DNA of 64,000 nt from Pseudomonas grimontii (GCF_007858185.1 NZ_VFES01000002.1:469423-533422); one strand, 5' to 3'; positions 18,404 to 28,700 are shown, counted from the first letter of the stretch. Notes: generated by a model from the sequence alone, not told the origin. Program-made: numbers and translations.

Positions 18404-20365
18404 TCAGACGCGGAACGCCTGCACCGCCGTATTGAGCTGCCCACCCAGTACCAACAGGTGCTCGCCCTGGCTGCGGCCCTGGCCGATGCGCAGCAGGTTG
18501 TCCTCACCCAACTGATGAATCCGCTCGCTGTTATCGCGAATTTCACTCACGGCGCCACTTTGCTGCGCCGTCACATCGGCAATCCGCACGGCGGTGTCGG
18601 AAATGGTCTGGATCGCGCCGACGATTTCATCCAGCGCGCCGTCGGCTGCCTGGGCTTGCTGGGCGGTGGCCTCGGCGTGTTCGACCTGGGCGCGCATGCC
18701 CTGCACCGATTGGTGCGCAGCGGTTTGCAGGCCGGTGATCAAGCCCTGGATTTCGGCGGTGGCGCCGGCAGTGCGTTGGGCCAGGGTGCGCACTTCGTCG
18801 GCGACCACGGCAAAACCTCGCCCGGCCTCACCGGCGCGTGCGGCCTCGATAGCGGCGTTGAGCGCCAGCAGGTTGGTCTGGTCGGCAATCGAGCGAATCA
18901 CGGTCAATACGCCGCCAATGGTGGCGGACTCTTCGGCGAGTTTCTCGATCATCTGCGCATTTTGCTGCACTTCACCCACCAGCGCGTGCAGGCCGGTCAG
19001 GCTCAGACCGATCACACGCTGGCCTTGCTCGACCGCCTGGCCCGCGCTGCGGCTGGCACCGGCAGCCTGGCTGGCATCACCGGCGACTTGCTGGATGGTG
19101 GCTTCCAGTTCGCCCAGGGAATCACGAATCTGCGCGGTATCCCCGGCCTGGCGTTCGGCGCCGTCGTGCAGGCCGCTGCTCAGTTCGGCCAAGGCGCGGC
19201 TGCTGCCGGCGACTTCTTCGGCATTGCCCCGAATGGTCCCCACCAGATCCACCAGGTAGGCGCGTAAACGGTTGAGGGATGTTTCGATGTCGCGCAGTTC
19301 GCGGTTGGTTTTACCCAAGGTGATCGGCTGGCTGAAGTTGCCTTCACCCCAGGTCGACAGGGCCGGTGCCAGGTTGGTCAACACCCGCGCCAGGCGCCGT
19401 TGCAGGGTGTCGATGAGCAGGGCGATCAGCAAGATCAGGCCGATCATCACCCCTTGCATCAGGCGCACTTCCCCCTGGATCTTGCCGTGTTGCGCACGCA
19501 CCACTGGCTCCAGGCCGGCGATGGCCTGTTGAACGGCGGCGATTTTCAAATGGGTGGCGGCGGCTAGGTCGGCACGCTGCTGGATCTGCGTGCGGGTACG
19601 CTTGAGTTCGGCGGGGTAGCGTGTCAGCAGGCCGTTGAGCTCGCGCTTGAGGTCGACGCCGGTGTCCTGGGCTTCGGTTTTTGCTGTGTTTTCCAGGCCC
19701 ATCAAGGCTGAAAAGTCATCGGTGTTGGATTCTGTGCTGGCCTTTACGCCCAGCAAGGGCAGTTGCTCCAGCAGCTCGGCCTGGCTGCGCATATTGCCGA
19801 CTTCGCGCTCCACATCGTCCGCCAGTTCCGCGCGACCGCTGCTCACCAGTTTGCCGCGGGCCAGGGACAGCTTGCCCAGGTGCTGGGAGGCTGCCAGCAG
19901 CGGCGGCAGGTAGCGCGCCGCTTCGGCGGTGTTAACGCCCATGGCGTACTGGCTCAACTGCTCCAGGTTGGCGCCCAGCTCCCGCTCGGCTTGCAGCAAC
20001 AAGGCTTGTGGGTCACCCGCCAACTTACCGGCCGCCAGCAGGTCGGTCTTGCTGAAGGCATCCAGGTCCGCGAGGCTGGGGCGCAGGTTTTGCGCGAGGT
20101 CGGCGGGCAGTTCATCCAGGTGTTGTAACAGGCTTTCCAGGCTCTGGCTGGCGCTGCTCAAGCGCAATGCATCGCCGCTGCCCAGGTAGTCGTCGATATT
20201 ACGCGCGGCCTGGTTCTGGAAGGTCTGTGACAGACCGAGGTAGCGTTCCATCAGCAAATAAGGCCGTTCGAGCGCCCGTTGCGACCACCACAGCGTCGCC
20301 CCAAGCGCCAGGCACACGGCCACCAGCAGGAGGGTATTGAGATTGGTCAGCAGCTTCAGGCGCAT
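18404..20365 (-). CDS. ctpL: Methyl-accepting chemotaxis protein, CtpL-like
   Basis: A 653-aa chemoreceptor. It has TM1 at about 8-28, a long helical periplasmic region without cysteines, TM2 at about 305-325, a HAMP linker, then a signalling domain with the hairpin tip [20 protein letters not shown]. By position between aroQ and gcbA it corresponds to P. aeruginosa PA4844 (CtpL), reported in phosphate chemotaxis. The ligand of this protein is inferred only from synteny. ATG 20365 starts [14 protein letters not shown]; an in-frame TTG at 20377 is less likely, and neither has a strong ribosome binding site. Confidence 0.85.
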   Translation of the reverse strand: MRLKLLTNLNTLLLVAVCLALGATLWWSQRALERPYLLMERYLGLSQTFQNQAARNIDDYLGSGDALRLSSASQSLESLLQHLDELPADLAQNLRPSLADLDAFSKTDLLAAGKLAGDPQALLLQAERELGANLEQLSQYAMGVNTAEAARYLPPLLAASQHLGKLSLARGKLVSSGRAELADDVEREVGNMRSQAELLEQLPLLGVKASTESNTDDFSALMGLENTAKTEAQDTGVDLKRELNGLLTRYPAELKRTRTQIQQRADLAAATHLKIAAVQQAIAGLEPVVRAQHGKIQGEVRLMQGVMIGLILLIALLIDTLQRRLARVLTNLAPALSTWGEGNFSQPITLGKTNRELRDIETSLNRLRAYLVDLVGTIRGNAEEVAGSSRALAELSSGLHDGAERQAGDTAQIRDSLGELEATIQQVAGDASQAAGASRSAGQAVEQGQRVIGLSLTGLHALVGEVQQNAQMIEKLAEESATIGGVLTVIRSIADQTNLLALNAAIEAARAGEAGRGFAVVADEVRTLAQRTAGATAEIQGLITGLQTAAHQSVQGMRAQVEHAEATAQQAQAADGALDEIVGAIQTISDTAVRIADVTAQQSGAVSEIRDNSERIHQLGEDNLLRIGQGRSQGEHLLVLGGQLNTAVQAFRV

Positions 20366-20418
20366 GCGTGGTATCAACCGGCAGCAAAAGATAAGTGCCT
20401 GAAGTTATTGCGTTTTCA

Positions 20419-22089
20419 TTACAGGGTTATGACGGAATCACTGGATTCTGATGAAAAGATGGCACTTTGCTTTGATGTGCGCGCAGCTTGCACGCGGTTA
20501 CGCCCGGCATGCTTTGCGCGGTAAAGCGCCTCGTCGGCTTGGGCGGCCATCATCAGGCTGTCGGAACCGTCACCCAGCTCAACCAGCCCGGCGCTGAAGG
20601 TGCACCACAAGTCCTGAGGCTGCGCCGGATAGTGAATTTCGGCAAAGCGTCCACGAATCTCATCCAGCACCTTGCAGGCCGACTCCAGGTCGGTGTCAGG
20701 CATCACAATCGCGAACTCTTCACCGCCATAGCGGCCGATGTAGTCGGTCTTGCGCAGGCGTTGCTTGAGAAACAGCGCCAGGCTCTTGATCACACGGTCG
20801 CCCATGGGGTGGCCGTGGCTGTCATTGACCCGCTTGAAGTGGTCGATGTCGAGCATGGCAAAGCTCAATGGTTTGTTCTCGCGGCGCGCGCGGAAGCTGC
20901 AGTCTTCGAGCAATTGCAGGATATGGGTGTGGTTGTACAGCCCGGTCAGGCTGTCGCGCACCATCCGCGCCTTGAGGTTGCGCGCACGGGCAGCGCGGTT
21001 GCGTACCGTGGTAATCAGGTGGCGCGGCTTGATCGGCTTGGTGAGGAAGTCGTCGCCACCTTCGCTCATGGCGTCCAGCTGTTTGTCCAAGTCGTCTTCG
21101 GCCGACAGGTAGATGATCGGCACGCTGACGTAACGGTCATTGTGGCGAATCACCTTGGCCAGCTCGGTGCCGGTACAGGCCGGCATGTACATGTCGAGGA
21201 TGATCAGGTCGGGCTGGAAGTCTGCCAGCTCGGCCATGGCCTGGATCGGCTCGATCAAGGTCCGGGTGACGATGCCGGCGCTGTTGAGCAACCGCTCGGT
21301 GTGCAGCGCCTGGGCCCGCGAGTCATCAATGATCAGCACTTTGTACGGTTCGTACTGGGCAACGCAGGTCAGTACTTCGATCTTTTCCAGCAGGCTGGAG
21401 GCTTCCAGCGTGCCGGTGAGGAATTCCTGGCCCCCGGCGCGTACGGCGGCCAGGCGGGTGGGCGTGTCGGTTTCGTGCAGGCTGAAAAATAACAGCGGCA
21501 GCTTATGCTCCAGGCCTTCCTGGGCTTCGGCGGCGAGCTTGAGGCCCAGGCCGGCGCCACAGAAATCCACGTCCATTACAATGACGGAGGGCAGGCGCTC
21601 GCTCATCGCGGCGCGAAACGCTGCCACGCTGTCAAGGGACTGGGCGCTCATGCCAAAAAATTCCAGCTGCTTGGCCAGGCGCTCGGCGCGGTCGTGATCG
21701 GCCAGCATCACGTAGATCGGCTTGCGCATCGGCGGCAGGAAGGTTTGTTCCAGCTGGTCGCCCTGGCGCAGGCCGGTGCGGGACAGGCGCTGCATCAAGC
21801 GGTTGAGTTCGGTGATCAACTGGCTGCTCAAGCGGCCGCGGTTTTCATCCACCGCCCTGAGTGACTCGCCGATGTGCCACGCCAGCTGGCCATGCTCGGG
21901 CTGTTCGAAGCGCTCGGCGAAGCGCTGCAGGCGCAGGTTGGCTTCGCTGAGTTCGGAGAGGTCGGCGCCTGACCATTCGCTGCGTTGCAGGCGCTGCCAG
22001 ATCTCAAGAATTTGACGTGCCTGATGAATTACCCGCTGGGCAAAATGCTGCTTGAGACGCTCACGGCTGGGGTCTTCTGGCTCGGTCAT
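20419..22089 (-). CDS. gcbA: Diguanylate cyclase GcbA (receiver-receiver-GGDEF)
   Basis: A 556-aa response regulator. It has an N-terminal helical region (1-120), a first receiver-like domain (about 124-240, VMDVDF), a complete receiver (about 248-365, DD at 255-256 and phospho-acceptor Asp299 in IILDMYMP), then a GGDEF domain (about 375-535). The active motif GGEEF lies at 455-459, with an intact inhibitory I-site RKTD at 446-449, so it should make c-di-GMP under product inhibition. GcbA in P. fluorescens Pf0-1 and PA4843 promote surface attachment. The gene lies 53 bp upstream of ctpL on the same strand. Confidence 0.92.
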   Translation of the reverse strand: MTEPEDPSRERLKQHFAQRVIHQARQILEIWQRLQRSEWSGADLSELSEANLRLQRFAERFEQPEHGQLAWHIGESLRAVDENRGRLSSQLITELNRLMQRLSRTGLRQGDQLEQTFLPPMRKPIYVMLADHDRAERLAKQLEFFGMSAQSLDSVAAFRAAMSERLPSVIVMDVDFCGAGLGLKLAAEAQEGLEHKLPLLFFSLHETDTPTRLAAVRAGGQEFLTGTLEASSLLEKIEVLTCVAQYEPYKVLIIDDSRAQALHTERLLNSAGIVTRTLIEPIQAMAELADFQPDLIILDMYMPACTGTELAKVIRHNDRYVSVPIIYLSAEDDLDKQLDAMSEGGDDFLTKPIKPRHLITTVRNRAARARNLKARMVRDSLTGLYNHTHILQLLEDCSFRARRENKPLSFAMLDIDHFKRVNDSHGHPMGDRVIKSLALFLKQRLRKTDYIGRYGGEEFAIVMPDTDLESACKVLDEIRGRFAEIHYPAQPQDLWCTFSAGLVELGDGSDSLMMAAQADEALYRAKHAGRNRVQAARTSKQSAIFSSESSDSVITL

Positions 22090-22348
22090 ATCCTGACTAC
22101 TAGTGAGGGTGGATGCTGAGGTCGAACTGATGGCTCTATGCTAGCACCTCTTTTCAGTGGGATGAGTGTCATATGTCAATTAACTGCGTGTCACTGATAT
22201 TCAGTTGATGACCTGGTGGTCGCGCAGCTTAAACAGCGTGCATCCTTTATAGTCGAACGCTTCCCCTACGCCGTTTGGTGAAAAGCCCCGCATGGGCGGG
22301 CACGATGGGGTAGGGTTGTGGTCGGAGTGTTTGAACGCACGCCCTCAA

Positions 22349-22376
22349 TTCAAGTGCATGAACTCAAGTGATTGAA
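22349..22376 (+). repeat. Tandem 14-bp direct repeat in the DUF2333 leader
   Basis: TTCAAGTGCATGAA (22349-22362) is followed at once by CTCAAGTGATTGAA (22363-22376), 11 of 14 bases identical. It ends at the AAAGGA ribosome binding site. The rest of the gcbA-DUF2333 gap (22090-22348) shows no gene; it should hold the two divergent promoters. Confidence 0.4.
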
Positions 22377-22387
22377 AGGATATCGCC

Positions 22388-23455
22388 ATGCTGGACTGGA
22401 AAAACCGTGCGGGCAGTGCCAAAGGCCCCGCCCCTGAGCCCAAGTCGGCCAACCGCAGCTATTTTCGTACCCTGCTGATGAGCCGCGCCGTGCTCAGCGT
22501 GCTCGGCCTGTATCTATTGGTCACCGGCGCCCTGGGTTGGTACTGGAGCGAAGAGCCGGCGCTGTTCCCGGTCCAGCAAAACGCGCAAATCGCGGCCGAG
22601 AAGGAAGGCAAGCAGATGGTGGTGGGCTATACCACCGTCGAAACCCTCAAGACCGTGGTCGGCACGTTGCTGAACAAGCCCGGTGGCTATATTTCCAACG
22701 ACCGTTTCCCGCCGGGCCTGTGGATGGACAACATGCCCAGCTGGGAGTACGGCGTGCTGGTGCAGGTGCGCGACCTGACCCGCGCCCTGCGTAAAGACTT
22801 CGCCCGCTCCCAGTCGCAGTCGGCCGAAGACGCTGATCTGGCCAAGGCCGAGCCGCGTTTCAATTTCGACAATAAGAGCTGGGTGCTGCCGTCCAGTGAG
22901 TCGGAATACCAGGAAGGCATCAACTCCTTGAGCCGCTACGAAGCGCGCCTGTCCGACCCGAATCAGCGTGGCGCCTTGTTTTATGCCCGCGCCGACAACC
23001 TGAACAACTGGCTGGGCGATGTTGCCACCCGCCTGGGTTCGCTGTCGCAACGCCTGTCGGCCAGCGTAGGCCGGGTCAAATTGAACACCGCACTGAAAAC
23101 CGAAGCCCTGGCGCCGGGTGAAGTGCCGCAGGTCGACGAAGAAGTGGTGGAAACCCCATGGATGCAGATCGATAACGTGTTCTACGAAGCCCGCGGCCAG
23201 GCCTGGGCGCTGTCCCACCTGCTGCGCGCCATCGAAGTGGACTTTGCCGACGTGCTGGCCAAGAAAAACGCCACCGTCAGCGTGCGCCAGATCATTCGTG
23301 AGCTGGAGGCTTCGCAAGAGCCGGTATGGAGCCCGATGATCCTCAACGGCAGCGGCTTTGGCGTGCTGGCTAACCATTCGCTGGTAATGGCCAACTACAT
23401 TTCCCGGGCCAACGCGGCGGTGATCGATTTGCGTCAACTGCTCAACCAGGGTTGA
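22388..23455 (+). CDS. DUF2333 family protein
   Basis: A 355-aa protein of unknown function. A short basic N terminus precedes one membrane helix (about 37-57: AVLSVLGLYLLVTGALGWYW). The rest should be periplasmic and mostly helical; DUF2333 is the family I recognise from its WSEEPALFPV segment and position. AAAGGA lies before ATG 22388. It starts divergently from gcbA across a 298-bp gap and is translationally coupled to the nudix gene (TGATG overlap), as in other pseudomonads. Confidence 0.85.
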   Translation: MLDWKNRAGSAKGPAPEPKSANRSYFRTLLMSRAVLSVLGLYLLVTGALGWYWSEEPALFPVQQNAQIAAEKEGKQMVVGYTTVETLKTVVGTLLNKPGGYISNDRFPPGLWMDNMPSWEYGVLVQVRDLTRALRKDFARSQSQSAEDADLAKAEPRFNFDNKSWVLPSSESEYQEGINSLSRYEARLSDPNQRGALFYARADNLNNWLGDVATRLGSLSQRLSASVGRVKLNTALKTEALAPGEVPQVDEEVVETPWMQIDNVFYEARGQAWALSHLLRAIEVDFADVLAKKNATVSVRQIIRELEASQEPVWSPMILNGSGFGVLANHSLVMANYISRANAAVIDLRQLLNQG

Positions 23456-23994
23456 TGATGGACGCGACTCAAAAGGAGGCTGCGCACCGCGTAGCCTCCG
23501 ATGCCGAACTGATCTGCTGGGTCGACGAGCGGGACAACCTGCTCGGCCACCTCGTCAGGTCCGACCTGCGCCAGCGCGGCCTGATCGGTCGTTGCACGTT
23601 TATCTTCCTGTTCAATTCCAAGGGTGAGCTGTGCGTGCATCGGCGCACCCTGAGCAAGGCCCTGTACCCGGGTTTCTGGGATACGGCGGCGGGCGGGATG
23701 GTCGCGGCGGGCGAGTCCTACGCGGTGTCGGCGGCCCGCGAGCTGGAAGAGGAACTGGGGGTTGGTGGGGTTGAATTGATCGAACATGACCATTTCTACT
23801 TCGAAGATGGCAACAGCCGGCTCTGGTGCAAGTCCTACTCGGCGACCTGGGACGGACCCCTGCGCCTGCAGCCTGAAGAAGTCATGGAAGCGCGCTTTTT
23901 ACCTGTCGAAACTGTCCTGCAGGAGGCGCAGCAAAAGCCTTACTGCCCGGACGCCCAAGAGGGCCTGCGGCGTTATCTGGCCTCACGTCGCTAA
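23455..23994 (+). CDS. Nudix hydrolase
   Basis: A 179-aa protein with a complete nudix box (GGMVAAGESYAVSAARELEEELG, the GX5EX7REUXEEXGU pattern with U = L and the last U = V) at about residues 78-101. Nudix enzymes cleave nucleoside diphosphates linked to another moiety; the substrate cannot be read from sequence. It resembles the YfcD-like subgroup, which shares the N-terminal strand pattern LICWVDERDNLLG and FLFNSKGELCVHRRT. The start is ATG 23455 or 23458; both sit on the DUF2333 stop codon. Confidence 0.88.
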   Translation: MMDATQKEAAHRVASDAELICWVDERDNLLGHLVRSDLRQRGLIGRCTFIFLFNSKGELCVHRRTLSKALYPGFWDTAAGGMVAAGESYAVSAARELEEELGVGGVELIEHDHFYFEDGNSRLWCKSYSATWDGPLRLQPEEVMEARFLPVETVLQEAQQKPYCPDAQEGLRRYLASRR

Positions 23995-24176
23995 AGTTGC
24001 ATAAATTGGCGCCATTTGGCTCTTAGCAAGTAAGCTTTTTGCCGTTACACTGCGCGACTTTTCACCCGAACCGCCTTGGCGGGTCGGTAGCGCTGCCCCT
24101 GCCTGAGTGGGGCTTCGCGGTCGGTGACCTCCTTTGCGGGTGCCGATCAGTCTTTGTCCTCCCAAGAGGATTGCCG

Positions 24177-24548
24177 GTGGCCAAAAAAGCCGCATCCTTC
24201 GCCGCCCTCGGCGGCCTGGTATTTTCCACCGACGCAGGTCGACACTGCCCGGACTGTCGTCAGCCCGTGGATGCGTGTACCTGCAAACAAACCCTGATTC
24301 CCGAAGGCGACGGTATTGCCCGCGTGCGTCGCGAAAGCAAAGGCCGTGGCGGCAAGACGGTGACCACCATCACCGGCGTGCCCCTGGCTGAAGACGCGCT
24401 CAAAGAACTGGCCACCACGCTGAAAAAGCGCTGTGGCACCGGTGGCGCGTTGAAAGACGGCGTCATCGAGATTCAGGGTGATCACGTCGAACTGCTGTTG
24501 GCCGAGCTGATCAAGCTCGGTTACAAGGCCAAGAAGTCCGGCGGCTGA
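24177..24548 (+). CDS. yciH: SUI1/eIF1-like translation factor YciH
   Basis: A 123-aa protein. It has an N-terminal zinc-ribbon-like element (HCPDCRQPVDACTC, residues about 24-37) and a C-terminal SUI1 domain (VRRESKGRGGKTVTTI, then CGTGGALKDGVIEIQGDH). Bacterial YciH is thought to affect initiation fidelity at the ribosome. The start is GTG 24177 with AAGAGGA six bases upstream; longer readings from 24039 lack support. It precedes speA by 144 bp, as in P. aeruginosa. Confidence 0.9.
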   Translation: MAKKAASFAALGGLVFSTDAGRHCPDCRQPVDACTCKQTLIPEGDGIARVRRESKGRGGKTVTTITGVPLAEDALKELATTLKKRCGTGGALKDGVIEIQGDHVELLLAELIKLGYKAKKSGG

Positions 24549-24692
24549 AAGCCTCTTCCCAACCTGTGTCTAAACTCTGTCCTGCGAGTGAGGTCTGACC
24601 TTGCTTACAGGCAAATCGTCATTTTCATTCTTTAGACTGCGCCAGCCTCGAACGAGAGGCGGCGCCTTCGCCTTCATTTATAGGGGACTTCG

Positions 24693-26606
24693 ATGTCCGT
24701 ACGACGCACACGCAAAGACGATGGCAGCCAATGGACAGTTGCGGACAGCCGCAGTGTTTACGGGATCCGCCATTGGGGGGCCGGGTATTTCGCGATCAAT
24801 GACGCCGGTCGCGTTGAAGTCCGTCCGAACGGCCCGAACAGCACGCCTGTCGACCTCTATGAGCAAGTCGACCAGTTGCGCAAGAGCGGCCTGTCGTTGC
24901 CGTTGCTGGTGCGCTTCCCAGACATTCTGCAAGACCGGGTACGCCAACTGACCGGTGCCTTCGACGCCAACATCGAGCGCCTGGAATACCAGAGCAAGTA
25001 CACCGCGCTGTACCCGATCAAGGTGAACCAGCAGGAGGCGGTGATCGAGAACATCATTGCCACCCAGAACGTGTCCATCGGCCTCGAAGCCGGCTCCAAG
25101 CCTGAGCTGCTGGCTGTGCTGGCCCTGGCGCCGAAGGGCGGCACCATTGTCTGCAACGGTTATAAAGACCGCGAGTTCATCCGCCTGGCGCTGATGGGCC
25201 AAAAGCTCGGCCACAACGTATTTATCGTGATCGAGAAAGAATCCGAAGTTGAACTGGTGATCGAAGAGGCTGCCAGCCTCAAGGTCAAGCCACAGGTTGG
25301 CCTGCGCGTGCGTTTGTCGTCCCTGGCGTCGAGCAAGTGGGCGGACACCGGTGGCGAGAAGTCCAAGTTCGGTTTGTCGGCGGCGCAACTGCTGTCGGTG
25401 GTCGAGCGCTTCCGCGCGGCCGGCCTGGACCAGGGCATCCGCCTGCTGCACTTCCACATGGGCTCGCAGATCGCCAACCTGGCCGACTACCAGCACGGGT
25501 TCAAGGAAGCCATTCGTTACTACGGCGAACTGCGCAACCTCGGCCTGCCGGTAGACCACATCGACGTGGGCGGCGGCCTGGGCGTGGACTACGACGGGAC
25601 TCACTCGCGTAACGCCAGCTCGATCAACTACGACATGGATGACTACGCCGGCGTGGTCGTGGGTATGCTCAAGGAATTCTGCGACGCGCAGAGCCTGCCG
25701 CACCCGAACATCTTCTCCGAAAGCGGCCGCTCCCTGACCGCCCACCACGCCATGCTGGTGGTGCAGGTGACTGACGTCGAGAAACACAACGACGAAATCC
25801 CGGTCATCGACAACAAGGAAAGCCTGCCGGAAACCGTGCAATGGCTGGTGGACCTGCTCGGCCCGACCGACATCGAAATGGTCACCGAAACCTACTGGCG
25901 CGCGACCCACTACATGAGCGACGTGGCCACCCAGTACGCCGACGGCAAATTGACCCTGGCCGAAAAAGCCCTGGCTGAACAGTGCTACTTCGCCGTGTGC
26001 CGCCGCCTGCATAACTCGCTCAAAGCCCGTCAGCGCTCGCACCGCCAGGTGCTGGACGAGCTCAACGACAAGCTGGCCGACAAGTACATCTGCAACTTCT
26101 CGGTGTTCCAGAGCCTGCCGGATACCTGGGCCATCGGCCAGGTACTGCCGATCCTGCCGCTGCACCGCCTCGACGAAGAGCCGCTGCGCCGCGCCGTGCT
26201 GCAAGACCTGACCTGCGACTCCGACGGCAAGATCAAGCAATACGTCGACGAGCAGAGCATCGAGACCAGCTTGCCGGTCCACGCCTTGAACGACGGTGAA
26301 GACTACCTGCTGGGTATCTTCCTGGTCGGCGCTTACCAGGAAATCCTCGGCGACATGCACAACCTGTTCGGTGACACCGACTCGGTGAACATCTACCAGC
26401 GCGAAGACGGTTCGGTGTACAGCGCCGGTATCGAGACCCACGACACCATCGAAGACATGCTGCGCTATGTGCACTTGTCGCCGGAGGAGTTGATGACCCA
26501 CTACCGTGACAAGTGTGCGAGTGCGAAGATCAGTGCGTCGGAGCGAACTCAGTTCCTCGACGCCTTGCGCCTGGGGCTGACGCGGTCTTCCTACTTGTCC
26601 TCGTAA
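24693..26606 (+). CDS. speA: Biosynthetic arginine decarboxylase SpeA
   Basis: A 637-aa PLP enzyme (fold III, alanine-racemase-like) that converts arginine to agmatine for putrescine synthesis. The PLP-lysine segment is [13 protein letters not shown] (about residues 107-119). [14 protein letters not shown] and [13 protein letters not shown] are further conserved blocks. The length is typical. GGGGAC lies about eight bases before ATG 24693. It is monocistronic here, ending just before a REP hairpin at 26626. Confidence 0.96.
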   Translation: MSVRRTRKDDGSQWTVADSRSVYGIRHWGAGYFAINDAGRVEVRPNGPNSTPVDLYEQVDQLRKSGLSLPLLVRFPDILQDRVRQLTGAFDANIERLEYQSKYTALYPIKVNQQEAVIENIIATQNVSIGLEAGSKPELLAVLALAPKGGTIVCNGYKDREFIRLALMGQKLGHNVFIVIEKESEVELVIEEAASLKVKPQVGLRVRLSSLASSKWADTGGEKSKFGLSAAQLLSVVERFRAAGLDQGIRLLHFHMGSQIANLADYQHGFKEAIRYYGELRNLGLPVDHIDVGGGLGVDYDGTHSRNASSINYDMDDYAGVVVGMLKEFCDAQSLPHPNIFSESGRSLTAHHAMLVVQVTDVEKHNDEIPVIDNKESLPETVQWLVDLLGPTDIEMVTETYWRATHYMSDVATQYADGKLTLAEKALAEQCYFAVCRRLHNSLKARQRSHRQVLDELNDKLADKYICNFSVFQSLPDTWAIGQVLPILPLHRLDEEPLRRAVLQDLTCDSDGKIKQYVDEQSIETSLPVHALNDGEDYLLGIFLVGAYQEILGDMHNLFGDTDSVNIYQREDGSVYSAGIETHDTIEDMLRYVHLSPEELMTHYRDKCASAKISASERTQFLDALRLGLTRSSYLSS

Positions 26607-26625
26607 TATCGGCGGCTAGTGTTCC

Positions 26626-26668
26626 ATGTGGGAGCGGGCTTGCTCGCGAAGTAAGCCCGCTCCCACAT
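26626..26668. repeat. REP hairpin after speA
   Basis: ATGTGGGAGCGGGCTT (26626-26641) and AAGCCCGCTCCCACAT (26653-26668) are perfect 16-bp inverted arms around an 11-base loop. This is the GAGCGGGCTTGCTCGCG variant, not the GAGGGGGCTTGC type of the other elements. It could end the speA transcript. Confidence 0.8.
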
Positions 26669-26674
26669 TCAGAC

Positions 26675-26868
26675 CTACGTTTTTGCAGGACCTGCGCAGT
26701 GAGGTCAGCAAACGCCTAAGAGCGTTCGCTCTGGTCAACCCCACTCGTACCAACCACGCGACATTGGTGGCGTCTTTCGCCAGGCCGCTGCGCTGGCTGA
26801 CGCCGATGCTGGATCGGATGACGGGTTTTATCACGTCCACCCCCAGCCAATAGGCAGGCCAGGCCTCG
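26675..26868. repeat. Candidate dispersed intergenic repeat between speA and a lipoprotein gene
   Basis: No credible gene lies here. The minus frame is open for about 90 codons (26888 to 26616) and includes VAWLVRVGLTRANALRRLL. From memory, near-identical peptides recur in spurious hypothetical proteins of many P. fluorescens genomes, next to REP sequences. This suggests a repeated non-coding element rather than a gene. It has no ribosome binding site, and its open frame ends inside the REP hairpin. Confidence 0.4.
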
Positions 26869-26874
26869 GCGCGG

Positions 26875-27183
26875 TCAATAGATGTCAAAGCAGAACGCGA
26901 CCGAGCAGTTTCCCGGGTTGTAACGCAGAATCACCCGGTCAATGGTGCCTACGCTGTTGCGTCGCATTATGTGGATATCCCTGGCGCTGCTTTGCAGGTC
27001 AAGCGACTGCCCTGGGGCGAGCGAGTGTATCTGCGCTCCTTGCGCAACCACCAGCTCGGCCGACGTCTTGTTTTCGAACCGTTGTATGCCTTCCATGCTG
27101 TTTGGGCCTTGCCCATTGGTGCATCCGGTGAGGGTGGCCAGTGTGCAGGCCGCAGTAGTCCACAGGGCTGTTCTGATGTTCAT
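26875..27183 (-). CDS. Small lipoprotein of unknown function
   Basis: A 102-aa protein with a lipoprotein signal (MNIRTALWTTAACTLATLTGC, lipobox LTGC, acylated Cys21). The mature part of about 80 residues ends RYNPGNCSVAFCFDIY with two further cysteines, which could form a disulfide. GGAGAG lies eight bases before ATG 27183, so upstream starts are not needed. I recognise no family. It is flanked by a REP element and the MATE gene, 93 bp away on the same strand. Confidence 0.75.
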   Translation of the reverse strand: MNIRTALWTTAACTLATLTGCTNGQGPNSMEGIQRFENKTSAELVVAQGAQIHSLAPGQSLDLQSSARDIHIMRRNSVGTIDRVILRYNPGNCSVAFCFDIY

Positions 27184-27276
27184 ATCCGACTCTCCATGAA
27201 TGTATGAAAGGGGTAGACCCCTGGCCATTCAACGCTTGGAATGTCGGTTTGTAACCTGTCAGAACTCACAGGTAGG

Positions 27277-28626
27277 TCAGTGGTTACCGACGCTGAACCA
27301 TTGGCCCTGCTGTTTGATCCGCCAGGCGATGGCCGCCAGTGTCAGGCTGCGCCAGGCCATGAACAGCAGGAAGGTTATCCACAGGCCATGATTGCCCAAG
27401 CCCTGCAACGACCAGGCGAACGGCAGTGTCAGCAGCACCGTCAGCAGCATCCCGTTGCGCATCTCCCGCGCCCGCGTTGCGCCGATAAACAGCCCATCCA
27501 ACAAATAGCTCCACACCGCAATCAATGGCAGTACCGCCAGGTACGGCAAGTAGATGTCGGCGGTTTCGCGCACGTTGGGGATGTCGGTTTGCATGGCGAT
27601 AAACAGGTGACCGGCGAACGTGAACAGCAGGGCAAAGCCGACGCTGGCGATCAGTGACCAGCCGCCAGCAACCACCAGTGAGCGCCGCAACGATTGGCGA
27701 TCACGAGCGCCGATGGCATGGCCGCACAGGGCTTCGACCGCGTGGGCCAAACCGTCCAGCGCGTGGGCCGTCAGCAGCAGGCCGTTGAGCAGCAGCGCGT
27801 TGGCAGCCACGGTGGCATCGCCCAGGCGTGCGCCTTGCACCGTGATCATGAAAAACACCGACTGCAACGCCAGGCTGCGGATAAAAATGTCGCGGTTTAC
27901 CGCCAGCAACGGGCGCCAGCTTTCCCAGCGCTTCAAGGCGGCCCAGGCGATATGGCCGGGGTAGGCGCGCAGGGCTTTTTGCGTGAGGGCCAGGCCGAGC
28001 AAGGCGCCGGTCCACTCGGCGGTCACCGACGCACGGGCGGAGCCGACCACTCCCCAGTCCAGCCCGAGCACGAACCACAGGTTGAGGGCAATATTCACCA
28101 GGTTGGTGGTCAGCAGAATTGCCAGCGGCGCGCGGGCGTTTTGCGTGCCGAGGAACCAGCCCACCAGCGCGTAACTGGCCAGCGCGGCAGGCAGGCCGAA
28201 CAGGCGGGTGTGGAAGAACTCGCGGGTCAGTTGGTTAAGCTCGGGGGAGGGCTGCATCCACTCCAGGGCCAAATGGCTCAGCGGAATGCCGACGGTGCCC
28301 AGCAACATCGCCAACCCCAGCGCCAGCAACAGGCCTTGCAGCAGGATTTGTCGGAGTGCCGCGCCATCATTGCGCCCGGCGGCTTGGGCCGCGAAGCCCG
28401 TGGAACCCATGCGCAGGAAGCCCATGGCCCAGGCGAGAAAGGTATAGAGGCTGGCGCCGACGGCCACGGCGCCCAGTTGGTGGGCATGGGGCAGGTGGCC
28501 GATGACCATGCTGTCGACCAGTGCGACCAACGGCACGGAGATGTTCGAAAGAATCATCGGCGCAGCCAACGCCCATACACGGCGATGAGTAGGGCGGTCG
28601 CGCCAGTCGGTCAGTAAGGTGGACAT
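27277..28626 (-). CDS. MATE family efflux transporter (DinF-like)
   Basis: A 449-aa membrane protein with about 12 helices. It shows MATE features: N-terminal LAAPMILSNISVPLVALVDSMVIGHL, and a matching second half starting near ALQSVFFMITVQGARLGD. The DinF branch uses H+ or Na+ gradients to export cationic compounds; the substrate is unknown. AAGGAG lies six bases before ATG 28626, so the longer frame to 28725 is rejected. It is divergent from the alpha-2-macroglobulin gene. Confidence 0.9.
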   Translation of the reverse strand: MSTLLTDWRDRPTHRRVWALAAPMILSNISVPLVALVDSMVIGHLPHAHQLGAVAVGASLYTFLAWAMGFLRMGSTGFAAQAAGRNDGAALRQILLQGLLLALGLAMLLGTVGIPLSHLALEWMQPSPELNQLTREFFHTRLFGLPAALASYALVGWFLGTQNARAPLAILLTTNLVNIALNLWFVLGLDWGVVGSARASVTAEWTGALLGLALTQKALRAYPGHIAWAALKRWESWRPLLAVNRDIFIRSLALQSVFFMITVQGARLGDATVAANALLLNGLLLTAHALDGLAHAVEALCGHAIGARDRQSLRRSLVVAGGWSLIASVGFALLFTFAGHLFIAMQTDIPNVRETADIYLPYLAVLPLIAVWSYLLDGLFIGATRAREMRNGMLLTVLLTLPFAWSLQGLGNHGLWITFLLFMAWRSLTLAAIAWRIKQQGQWFSVGNH

Positions 28627-28681
28627 GCAGGCTCCTTGGGGGAGGGGCATTGTAACTGGCCCCCAACCATGGCGCAGAGCC

Positions 28682-28700
28682 AATGTGGGAGGGGCTTGGC
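28682..28700. repeat. Solitary REP half-site
   Basis: AATGTGGGAGGGGCTTGGC matches the outer half of the REP consensus, but no complementary partner follows. It is probably a decayed REP in the gap between the MATE and A2M genes. Confidence 0.5.

Noticed and set aside
24678..26501. 607-codon frame antisense to speA
   Set aside because: Same composition effect; speA motifs are complete on the plus strand.
26626..26853. 75-codon plus frame beginning inside the REP hairpin
   Set aside because: The start codon is part of the repeat and there is no ribosome binding site; the same DNA looks like a dispersed repeat.
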